The notes below the pieces were generated by a model, which was given only the letters and a program-made list of their open reading frames with translations, was not told the DNA's origin and searched no databases. A program made the position numbers and the translations under genes. A stretch of DNA of 64,000 bases, taken from positions 1 through 64,000 of the forward strand of contig JAJRQY010000026.1 in the NCBI GenBank assembly GCA_024280015.1, given 5' to 3'. The stretch comes from Actinomycetes bacterium (GTDB lineage: Bacteria; Actinomycetota; Acidimicrobiia; Acidimicrobiales; SZUA-35). Position 1 is the stretch's first letter. Each line of letters opens with the position of its first letter. Positions 16,729 to 24,359 of the stretch are shown piece by piece.

Positions 16729-18438
16729 TTAGGATTTGGCCGCACGAACGAGATCTGCCACATGCCCAGCAATATCGCCGAGGGCTACGTTGGTTGTTTC
16801 TTCGGTGGAGCGAATCGTGAACTCGGCTTCACCGTTCTTGAGGCCACGAGGGCCAAGGGTGATGCGGAAGGGGAAGCCGCACAGTTCCGCATCGGCAAAC
16901 TTCACACCGGCTCGGGCATCACGGTCATCCAGTAGAGCGTCAACCCCGGCGGCCTTCAGATCGTCGTAGATTGTTTCGCCGGCGGTCATGGTTTCTTCAT
17001 CGGTTCGCATGAGAGTGATAACTACCTCATAGGGAGCGATGGAGACGGGCCAGATGATTCCCTTGTCGTCATAGTTGGCTTCGACTGCCGCGGCCATATT
17101 GCGGCCGATGCCAATGCCGTAGCTCCCCATGACCACGGGAACAACCTTGCCGTCGGGGTCAGCAACCGTCACGCCGAATACGTCAGCGAACTTGGTGCCA
17201 AGCTTGAAGATGTGCCCAATCTCAATACAGCGGTCAACTTCCAGAGGGGTCCCGCAGTTTGGACAAGCTTCGCCCGCTTCAACTTCGCGCAAGTCGGCCC
17301 ATTGGCCAACCGTCAGATCGCGTTCGACGCTGACCCCTCGGAAATGCCAACCGTCATCGTTCGCACCGGTTGTCATATTGACACGACCACGCAGCGCCTC
17401 ATCAACAATGACCGGGTGATCGGTTACTCCGACGGCTCCGAGGCTGCCGGGACTGGCGCCGAGGGCCTTCATGGTTTCATCTGGGCCGGCGGGGCGGATA
17501 TCGATGGCGCCAGTGGCATCGGCCAGCTTCTGGGTGTTCAGCTGGTGATCGCCGCGAACCACGACCAGGGTGATGACCTTGTCCAGCACCATCACCAAGG
17601 TTTTGAGCTGTTGGGTCGCTGCTGCTCCGCCTTCGAAGGCTTCCAGGGCGGCAATGGTCAACACCCCAGGGGTGGCGAACTTCTCGGTTTCGGTTAGTGC
17701 TTCGCCATCGTCGATGGTTGGAAGACTCGATATGGCCTTCTCGATATTGGCGGCGTAGTCGCATTTGCGGCAGATGATGACGTCATCTTCGCCGGCATCG
17801 GACTTGGTCATGAACTCGATGGAGTCGGTGCCTCCCATGGCGCCGTTGCTGGCTTGGACTCCGAAGGATGGGACACCGAGTCGGTCAAAGATACGGCGAT
17901 AAGCCTGGTCGTGGGCGGCGAAGGCGGCATCGAGACCGGCGGCGTCAATATCGAAGCTATAGGAGTCCTTCATGGCGAATTCGCGAACTCGCAGCAGGCC
18001 GCTCTTGGGTCGCGCCTCATCGCGGAACTTGGTCTGGATGTGGTACCAAACCTGGGGGAGTTGCTTGTAGGAGGTCAGCTCGGCGGCGACGGTGGCAAAG
18101 ATTTCCTCATGGGTCACGCCAAGGGCAAGATCGGCACCCTTTCTGTCTTTGAGGGTGAACATGATCTCGCCCATGGTGTCCCAACGTCCAGACTCTTGCC
18201 AGATGCTGGCGGGATGCATGGTCGGCAGCGAAAACTCTTGTCCCCCAATGGCATCGATTTCTTCGCGGACAATCTGGGCCACCTTCTGATGGACCCGCCA
18301 ACCCAGAGGCAGCATGGAGTAATGCCCGGCATGAAGCTGGCGAATGAAACCGCCCCGAATAAGTAGCCGGTGGCTTGGAGCAACCGCGTCGTTAGGGGCA
18401 TCTCGCAAGGTTGGGACGAAGAGTTTGGACCAGCGCAT
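16729..18438 (-). CDS. proS: Prolyl-tRNA synthetase, bacterial type
   Basis: A 569-residue class II synthetase that charges tRNA-Pro. Motif 2 is seen in RDEARPKSGLLRVREFAMKD near residue 138, and motif 3 in GSYGIGIGRNMAAAVEA near residue 445. Between motifs 2 and 3 lies the editing insertion domain (about residues 230-390) that clears mis-charged Ala-tRNA, typical of the bacterial ProRS type. The C-terminal anticodon-binding domain runs from PYEVVITLMRT. The editing domain includes MTKSDAGEDDVIICRKCDYA with two cysteines. Length is standard. It starts at the ATG at 18438, divergent from the formate dehydrogenase operon. Confidence 0.97.
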   Translation of the reverse strand: MRWSKLFVPTLRDAPNDAVAPSHRLLIRGGFIRQLHAGHYSMLPLGWRVHQKVAQIVREEIDAIGGQEFSLPTMHPASIWQESGRWDTMGEIMFTLKDRKGADLALGVTHEEIFATVAAELTSYKQLPQVWYHIQTKFRDEARPKSGLLRVREFAMKDSYSFDIDAAGLDAAFAAHDQAYRRIFDRLGVPSFGVQASNGAMGGTDSIEFMTKSDAGEDDVIICRKCDYAANIEKAISSLPTIDDGEALTETEKFATPGVLTIAALEAFEGGAAATQQLKTLVMVLDKVITLVVVRGDHQLNTQKLADATGAIDIRPAGPDETMKALGASPGSLGAVGVTDHPVIVDEALRGRVNMTTGANDDGWHFRGVSVERDLTVGQWADLREVEAGEACPNCGTPLEVDRCIEIGHIFKLGTKFADVFGVTVADPDGKVVPVVMGSYGIGIGRNMAAAVEANYDDKGIIWPVSIAPYEVVITLMRTDEETMTAGETIYDDLKAAGVDALLDDRDARAGVKFADAELCGFPFRITLGPRGLKNGEAEFTIRSTEETTNVALGDIAGHVADLVRAAKS

Positions 18439-18594
18439 GAGGGCTGAGGCTAGCGACCCATGCTCGGCGTCACGAGGAATTCGTTCGTATCGAGTAGGCC
18501 GCCATCTCCTATCGAGAAGTCTGATGGTGCAGATGACGGGTATTTGGCGGCGAACTGTCAGCTTTTCACTGGTGACGAGTGCGATACTGAGCCC

Positions 18595-20547
18595 ATGCGA
18601 GCCTCAACGAAGAATCGGAACATCCGACACACTCCTAAGCAACGTCTCACTCATCCCTGGGTTCGTGTCGATGGTGAGCTTCGTCCGGCAACCTGGGAGG
18701 AAGCACTTGCCCGCGTCACCGAAGGTTTCGCCAAAACCAAGGCCGAGCTTGGTGGCGAAGGGTTCGCAGTTTTCTCGTGTTCAAAGAGCACCAACGAGAT
18801 GAACTATGCCGCCCAGAAGTTCGCTCGGACGGTGTTGCAGACCAACAACATCGACTCCTGCAACCGAACCTGACACGCTCCTAGCGTCGTCGGTCTGGCG
18901 ACAGTGTTTGGTGCCGGTGGTGGCACCGTCTCCTATGAGGAGATTGAGGAAGTCGATGTCATCCTGCTCTGGGGCTCCAATGCTCGTGAAGCTCATCCCA
19001 TTTTCTTCCATCACCTGATGACAGGTCTGGACAATGGGGCGACAATGTTCGCCGTTGATCCTCGGCGCAGTTCGTCCTCCAAGTTTGCTGATGTTTGGCT
19101 TGGTCTGAACCTTGGGTCCGACGTTGCCATGTCCAATACGGTTGCTCGGGAGATCATCAACCAAGGGTTAACCAATAGGGAGTTCATTGCTCACTCCACC
19201 ACTGGTTTTGAGGCCTACGCCAAATCAGTTGAGCCCTTCACTTTGGAAGTCGGCGAGCAAATTACTGGTGTTCCTGCTTCGGCCATAGCGGAGATGGCTC
19301 GGGCCTACGCCACCGCGGACAAGGCCCAAATCTTGTGGACCCTTGGTATTACCGAACACCACAATGGTGTCGACAATGTCCTGGCCCTTTGCAACCTGTC
19401 CCTGCTGACCGGTCATATTGGACGCTGGGGAAGTGGACTTGTTCCCTTGCGGGGCCAGAACAATGTGCAAGGTGGTGGCGACATGGGAGCGCTGCCAAAC
19501 AAATTCCCCGGTTTCCAAGACATCACCGACCCGGAAGCCCACGCCAAGTTCAGTGAGTTGTACGGAGTGGACTTGCCGGACAAGAACGGTTTGCATCTGA
19601 CTCTCATGTTTGAGGCCATGGAGCGGGGCGAGATCACCTCGGCCTACATCATTGGCGAGAACCCGGCCGATTCTGAGGCTGACATCGAGTTTGCTCGAGC
19701 GACCTTGCGTGGCTTGGACACCTTGGTGGTGCAAGATATCTTCATGACCCGCACCGCCGAACTGGCCGATGTTGTTCTGCCTGCTTCGGTTGGTTGGGCC
19801 GAATCTGATGGCACCGTGACTTCTTCGGAGCGTCGGGTGCAGCGGGTCCGGGCCGCGGTCACTCCGCCAGGGGAGGCCTGGCATGACCAAGACATCATTG
19901 GTGAGTTAGCGCGGCGCATGGGATATGACTGGGGCAAGCCGACATCGGAGGAGCTGTGGGACGAGCTTCGTTCCTTGTCGCCGCTTCACATCGGCATGTC
20001 TTATGAACGGCTGGAGGATGGTGGTCTGCAATGGCCATGCCCCGATCTGGATCATCCCGGCACACCGTTCCTACACGGTTGGCTGTGGGAGGATGATCTT
20101 GGTGGCCATCCGCTCGCCCCGTTTAGCGTGGTCGAGGCGGCGGGACCCAAGGAAGAACTCAGCGCCGAGTTTCCCATACGGTTGACCACCGGTCGGGCCC
20201 TGGATTCGTACAACACGGGTGTTCAGAGCGGTGGCTTTGATTCGCCCATTCGCTACGGCGACGCGCTGGATGTGAACCCGGCCGATGCAGACCGGCTTGG
20301 CATCGCCGACGGCGAGCTGGTGAAGGTGTCTTCGCCTCGCGGCTCGGTCGAGATGGCAATCAGGATCCAGCCCGAGATTCCCGTAGGGCTGACGTTCACC
20401 ACCTTTCACTTTCCCGAGCTGGTGGATATCAATGTCTTGACCAGCGATGCTTGGGACAAGAAGTCGGGAACGGCTGAGTTCAAAGCGGCTGCCATTCGCA
20501 TCGACAAGATCAGCGCGAATGCCGGCGAGGGAGAATCCAATGGCTGA
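18595..20547 (+). CDS. fdhA: Formate dehydrogenase catalytic subunit, selenoprotein lacking its N-terminal [4Fe-4S] domain
   Basis: Molybdopterin enzyme oxidising formate to CO2. The frame is interrupted by one TGA (18871-18873) in the context SCNRT-U-HAP, exactly where formate dehydrogenases carry the active-site Cys/Sec, followed by the conserved His. Read as selenocysteine (residue 93), the gene gives 650 residues and continues with GLATVFGAGGGTVS and VILLWGSNAREAHP. A SECIS hairpin follows the UGA. The C-terminal molybdopterin dinucleotide-binding domain runs from about residue 530. The usual N-terminal Fe4S4 domain is absent: the protein begins at the RLTHPWVRVDGEL segment that normally follows it. 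The missing domain is on the third gene of the operon. Start ATG 18595 has no strong ribosome site. fdhB overlaps the stop by 8 bases. Confidence 0.93.
18871..18873 (+). other. Selenocysteine UGA codon (Sec93 of FdhA)
   Basis: In-frame TGA flanked on both sides by continuous formate dehydrogenase homology (NRT before, HAP after). The preceding and following frames are the same, so no frameshift is involved, and the position equals the catalytic Sec of E. coli FdhF. Confidence 0.92.
18874..18902 (+). promoter_or_regulatory. Bacterial SECIS element
   Basis: Arms GTCGTC (18886-18891) and GGCGAC (18897-18902) form six pairs, one of them G-U, closing on the five-base loop GGTCT. The GGU-CUG codons fall at +7 and +8 after the UGA. 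From my recollection of E. coli fdhF, both the loop and its distance are the same there, which is the site bound by SelB. Confidence 0.9.
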
Positions 20548-22291
20548 CCTTCACCTGACCGAGGATCGAGCTAGCGCGACCGAGGTCGCCGCTATCGACG
20601 CGGCCATTGCCGCCGTTAGCCTTGATCCCGCCGTCGTGCACGAAACCGAACGCCTGGTACGCAGCGGTACCAAACGTAAGAACGATCGCCGTCACGGTCT
20701 GTTGCCTGCCTTACATGCCTTGCAGAAGGAGTCGGGCTGGATCAGCCCCGGCGGTGTCAACCACATTGCCGAGGTGTTGCAAGTTCCGCCGGCCGAGGCT
20801 TTTGGCGTGGCCAGCTTCTACGAGCTCTTCCGGGTTGACGGTGCCCCGGATCAGGAAGATGACGTTGTCCATGTCTGTGTTGATGCTGCTTGCCAGATTG
20901 CCGGAGCCGATCAGGTCATCGCCGACTTGGAAGCTGCAGGCAAGCAGGTGCACCGCAGCCCCTGTCTTGGCCAGTGCGAGCGACCGGTGGCCCAGTTCAT
21001 TCAAGGACGTCGCAAGCCCGACTGGGTGGAAGCAGACGCCGAAGATGAGTTGTGGAACCTTCCCCAGAAGCACGACCCATCGCTCAAACTACTGAAGCGG
21101 GTCGGCCGTATCGACCCCACCAGTCTCGATTCCTATGTCGGAGTCGGCGGCTATGCCGCACTGTCCAAAGCCTTCGCTCTCGGGGCCGATCAGGTCATCG
21201 AAGAGGTACTCGCGTCGGGTCTGATGGGCCGAGGCGGTGCTGCTTTTCCCACGGGAATCAAGTGGCAAGGTGTAGCCGGAGAATCTGGCCAGAAGCATAT
21301 TGTGGTTAACGCTGATGAGTCCGAGCCTGGCACGTTCAAGGATCGTACGATCATGGAGAACGACCCTTTCGCCTTGATCGAAGCGATGACCATCGCCGGT
21401 TTTGCCACCGGCGCCACCAAGGGTTGGATCTATATTCGAGGTGAATACCCGCTAGCCACCAAGCGCTTGGAGGGGGCCATTGTGGCCGCTCGGGAAGCTG
21501 GTTTCTTGGGTGAGGGCATTGCCCGGTCCAGCATCGACTTTGATATCGAGGTTCGGCGAGGAGCGGGTGCGTACATTTGTGGCGAAGAAACTGCTCTGTT
21601 CAATTCGTTGGAAGGCTTTCGCGGCGAACCCCGTCAGAAACCACCCTTCCCGACCACCAACGGCTTGTTTGATCAGCCAACCGTCATCAACAATCCGGAG
21701 ACCCTGCTCAACGTCTTGGACATCGTGCAAGACGGGGGAGCGACCTACGCCTCTACTGGAACCGGCGGTTCAAACGGTCAGAAGCTTTTCTGCCTCTCGG
21801 GTCACGTCAATCGGCCCGGCACCTATGAGGTTGAGTTTGGGCCAACCCTTGGAGATCTGTTGGGGCTGGCCGGTGGTGCAACCGGAGAACTCAAGGCAGT
21901 GCTGCTCGGGGGTGCCGCTGGCTCCTTTATTGGACCGGACATGCTGGAACTTCCCCTCACCATGGAAGCCACTCGTGAGGCTGGCCTATCTCTCGGGTCA
22001 GGTGTGATCATGGCCTTCAACGACAGCACCGACTTCCCCGCAGTTCTCACCCGGTTGGCCGAGTTCTTCAAGAACGAGAGCTGTGGTCAATGTGTTCCGT
22101 GTCGGGTGGGTGCGGTTCGCCAGCACGAGATGTTGGTCCGAACCAGTGCCAATCCAAGCGAGGCCGATAGTCAGCTACTGAACGAGATGGATCAGGTTAT
22201 GAAGGACGCGTCCATTTGCGGTTTGGGTCACACTGCTTCAACCGCGGTGAGATCGGCCATTGCCCTGGGTCTGATTGGAGGTCAGTCATGA
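20540..22291 (+). CDS. fdhB: NADH-dehydrogenase-like NuoE-NuoF fusion subunit of formate dehydrogenase
   Basis: A 583-residue diaphorase subunit that passes electrons from the formate dehydrogenase to NAD+. Residues about 20-160 are a NuoE-type thioredoxin-like domain with four [2Fe-2S] ligands (C113, C118, C142, C146). Residues about 180-583 are NuoF: the FMN/NAD site GRGGAAFPTGIKW, NADESEPGTFKDR and YICGEETALFNSLEG, a SLBB-like segment, and four [4Fe-4S] ligands (C515, C518, C521, C560). Fusions of this kind occur in NAD-dependent formate dehydrogenases and in bidirectional hydrogenases. I chose ATG 20540 with a GAGG site upstream; it overlaps fdhA by 8 bases, and the next gene overlaps it by 4, so translation is coupled. 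Confidence 0.93.
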   Translation: MADLHLTEDRASATEVAAIDAAIAAVSLDPAVVHETERLVRSGTKRKNDRRHGLLPALHALQKESGWISPGGVNHIAEVLQVPPAEAFGVASFYELFRVDGAPDQEDDVVHVCVDAACQIAGADQVIADLEAAGKQVHRSPCLGQCERPVAQFIQGRRKPDWVEADAEDELWNLPQKHDPSLKLLKRVGRIDPTSLDSYVGVGGYAALSKAFALGADQVIEEVLASGLMGRGGAAFPTGIKWQGVAGESGQKHIVVNADESEPGTFKDRTIMENDPFALIEAMTIAGFATGATKGWIYIRGEYPLATKRLEGAIVAAREAGFLGEGIARSSIDFDIEVRRGAGAYICGEETALFNSLEGFRGEPRQKPPFPTTNGLFDQPTVINNPETLLNVLDIVQDGGATYASTGTGGSNGQKLFCLSGHVNRPGTYEVEFGPTLGDLLGLAGGATGELKAVLLGGAAGSFIGPDMLELPLTMEATREAGLSLGSGVIMAFNDSTDFPAVLTRLAEFFKNESCGQCVPCRVGAVRQHEMLVRTSANPSEADSQLLNEMDQVMKDASICGLGHTASTAVRSAIALGLIGGQS

Positions 22292-23151
22292 GTGAGCAGT
22301 CGACTGCGACCATCTCAACGGTCACTGTTTCCATCAACGGCTCCTCAGTGACCGTTCCCGAAGGTGCATCTCTGAAGGATGCCTGTGGAGTGGCCGGAGT
22401 GGAGATACCAACCCTGTGCTGGGCTGCCAACCTGACTCCGGCCAATGCTTGTCGCTTGTGTGTGGTTGAGGTGGAGAATTCTCGGACCTTGGTTCCGTCA
22501 TGCTCACGCCAGGTCGAAGAGGGCATGGTGGTGCAGACCGATTCCGAACGGGTTCACCACAGTCGAAGAATGGTGTTGGAGTTTCTGGGATCGAGCGTTG
22601 ACCTCAGCCAGGCCGATGACCTGGCCCGCTGGTCCAAGGCGTATGGGGCTGACCCCGACCGCTACGGGAATAGTCCAGCCAGGATCGAAGAAGAGATCAA
22701 GATCCAGGACAACCTCTACATCCGCGACTACGACAAGTGTGTGCTCTGCTTCAAGTGCGTGGACGCCTGTGGCGATGACGCCCAGCACACCTTCGCCATC
22801 GCCGTTTCTGGTCGGGGATTCGGGGCCCGAATCAGCACCGAGTTTGATGTTTCGCTACCGGACTCGGCCTGTGTCTACTGCGGCAACTGTGTCGCTGTGT
22901 GCCCCACCAACGCGCTGCAATTCAAGTCGGAGTTTGATCTGCGAGAAGCCGCGGCTTGGAAGCCAGAGGAGCAGACCGTGACCCGGACGGTGTGTTCCTA
23001 TTGCGGTGTTGGCTGCAATCTAGAGATGCATGTTCAGGACAACACCATTGTCAAGGTCACCTCGCCGAATGACCACAGCGTCACCAACGGACACTTGTGC
23101 ATCAAGGGTCGCTTCGGCTGGCAGTACGTCCAACCAGTGGCGACCGAGTGA
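22288..23151 (+). CDS. HoxU/NuoG-like iron-sulfur subunit carrying the formate dehydrogenase Fe4S4 domain
   Basis: A 287-residue electron-wire protein. Order of clusters: an N-terminal [2Fe-2S] ferredoxin domain (C44, C55, C58, C72); two [4Fe-4S] sites (C151/154/157/161 and C195/198/201/205); and a C-terminal molybdopterin-oxidoreductase Fe4S4 domain (C236, C239, C243, C271) with the relay lysine K273. That last domain, ending KGRFGWQYVQ, normally opens the catalytic subunit; here it ends this protein, while FdhA starts just past the same boundary. The usual NuoG His-Cys3 cluster segment has no cysteines (about residues 90-135), so that cluster is lost. ATG 22288 follows GGAGG and overlaps fdhB as ATGA. 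Confidence 0.9.
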   Translation: MSEQSTATISTVTVSINGSSVTVPEGASLKDACGVAGVEIPTLCWAANLTPANACRLCVVEVENSRTLVPSCSRQVEEGMVVQTDSERVHHSRRMVLEFLGSSVDLSQADDLARWSKAYGADPDRYGNSPARIEEEIKIQDNLYIRDYDKCVLCFKCVDACGDDAQHTFAIAVSGRGFGARISTEFDVSLPDSACVYCGNCVAVCPTNALQFKSEFDLREAAAWKPEEQTVTRTVCSYCGVGCNLEMHVQDNTIVKVTSPNDHSVTNGHLCIKGRFGWQYVQPVATE

Positions 23152-23168
23152 CTGGGTGCCCTGCCCGG

Positions 23169-23192
23169 GGCCAACCCCAGGCTCGGGTTGCC
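23169..23192 (+). terminator. Possible hairpin after the formate dehydrogenase operon
   Basis: GGC-AACCC (23169-23178, with one bulged C) can pair with GGGTT-GCC (23185-23192) around a short loop, 17 bases after the operon's last stop. There is no T-run, so the terminator call is weak. Confidence 0.35.
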
Positions 23193-23224
23193 TGATGCCC
23201 ACCTCGTCTGGTTAGCTTGCAGAC

Positions 23225-23818
23225 ATGGACAGTGATGGATGGGACCAACGATACGCCGACAGCGACTATGTCTGGACGGTGAAGGTCAATCAGTTCGTAG
23301 AAGAACATCTGGCTGGTCTTGAGCCAGGAACAGCCATTGATCTGGCCGCTGGAGAGTGTCGCAACACTGTCTGGCTTGCGGGATTGGGTTGGGACGTCAC
23401 CGCCGTTGACTATTCCCAGGTTGGCTTGGACAAGGGTCACAAGCTGGCAGATGACCACAAGGTCAGCGCCAACTATGTGTGTGCTGATGCCACGACCTGG
23501 CAGGCCCCAGAGCCAGTTGATCTCGTCGTGCTGAGCTACCTGCAGCTACCAAAGGCAGAACGGACCGCGGCGCTGGAACACGCCAAGACCTGGTTGAAGC
23601 CCGGCGGGATGATCTTCATCATTGCTCATGACCAGACCAATATTGACGGTGGCTATGGCGGACCTCCATCTAAGGAAGTCTGTTATGACCTGGATGAGAC
23701 GGTGGCTGCGCTTGAGGGCCTCACCATCCAGAAGGCTGAGGTGGCCAAGCGTGTGGTTACCAAGCCCGACGGAGAGCACACCGCGCTGGACACCCTGGTC
23801 ATCGGGGTGGCGTCATGA
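23225..23818 (+). CDS. Class I SAM-dependent methyltransferase, TehB-like
   Basis: A 197-residue methyltransferase fold. SAM motif I is AIDLAAGECRNTVWLAGLGW near residue 37 (variant of the GxGxG loop), the acidic residue ending strand 2 is in VTAVDYS, and motif II/III follow at CADATTW and DLVVLSYLQLP. The opening WDQRYADSDYVW is typical of TehB/thiopurine-methyltransferase-like small-molecule enzymes. Substrate unknown. The stop overlaps the following ridA start as ATGA, so they are translated together. Confidence 0.82.
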   Translation: MDSDGWDQRYADSDYVWTVKVNQFVEEHLAGLEPGTAIDLAAGECRNTVWLAGLGWDVTAVDYSQVGLDKGHKLADDHKVSANYVCADATTWQAPEPVDLVVLSYLQLPKAERTAALEHAKTWLKPGGMIFIIAHDQTNIDGGYGGPPSKEVCYDLDETVAALEGLTIQKAEVAKRVVTKPDGEHTALDTLVIGVAS

Positions 23819-24210
23819 GTGAGCGTGGACCAATCATCCCTGAGGGTCAACAAGGGACCTACGATCGCTTCCACTTTCCTGCCGCCTTCCGGGTTGGCGA
23901 CACCGTGCATGTTTCCGGTGTGATTGGGCATGGTGCTGATGGTCGGGTTCCAGCCGAGGCCGCAGACGAATTTAAGGCAGCCTTTGATGCCCTAGGGGCA
24001 ACACTGGAGGCCGCAGGCGCTTCGCTGGCTGACATTGTTGACCTCACCACCTTTCATGTTGGAATGGACGAGATGGAGGCCTTCATGGCTGCCAAGGATG
24101 CCGCAATAGCCGAGCCCTACCCGGCCTGGACTGCCATTGGCTGTGCCTCCCTCATCATTCCGAAAGCTCGGGTTGAAGTGAAGGCCACCGCGGTCATTCC
24201 CCTCGACTGA
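23815..24210 (+). CDS. RidA family protein (enamine/imine deaminase)
   Basis: A 131-residue YjgF/YER057c/UK114 protein. Canonical RidA hydrolyses reactive enamines and imines made by PLP enzymes such as threonine dehydratase. Visible traits are FPAAFRVGDTVHVSGVIG, the central helix AFDALGATLEAAGASLADIVDLT and the C-terminal PYPAWTAIGCASLIIPKARVEVKATAVI. The catalytic arginine of true RidA normally occurs in a xxRxx motif near the C-terminus; the PKARVEVKA arginine matches it in position. It is coupled to the methyltransferase upstream. Confidence 0.88.
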   Translation: MSERGPIIPEGQQGTYDRFHFPAAFRVGDTVHVSGVIGHGADGRVPAEAADEFKAAFDALGATLEAAGASLADIVDLTTFHVGMDEMEAFMAAKDAAIAEPYPAWTAIGCASLIIPKARVEVKATAVIPLD

Positions 24211-24315
24211 GGCCACCTTCGCGGAGATAGTGCTTGTCGCTGAGCGCGCCTGGAACTGTTTGTAGCTCCCTCTCTTGACTTTGATTCCCAAATTCAGACC
24301 TTGGGGTTGTGTTCC

Positions 24316-24359
24316 AGCCCAAATCAAGCGAACATGTGTTCGATGAATGAATTTGGGCT
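24316..24359 (+). promoter_or_regulatory. LexA/SOS box nested in a larger inverted repeat at the dinB start
   Basis: The core GAAC-ATGT-GTTC (24330-24341), flanked to CGAACATGTGTTCGA, matches the actinobacterial LexA box. It abuts the dinB ATG at 24343. Around it lie perfect 9-base arms AGCCCAAAT (24316-24324) and ATTTGGGCT (24351-24359). The right arm is inside the first codons of dinB. Confidence 0.8.

Noticed and set aside
18460-18873. Separate short gene ending at 18873, followed by a truncated formate dehydrogenase or a pseudogene
   Set aside because: Homology continues in the same frame through the UGA, the site is the known catalytic Sec position, and a SECIS hairpin follows. Upstream of ATG 18595 the frame has no homology.
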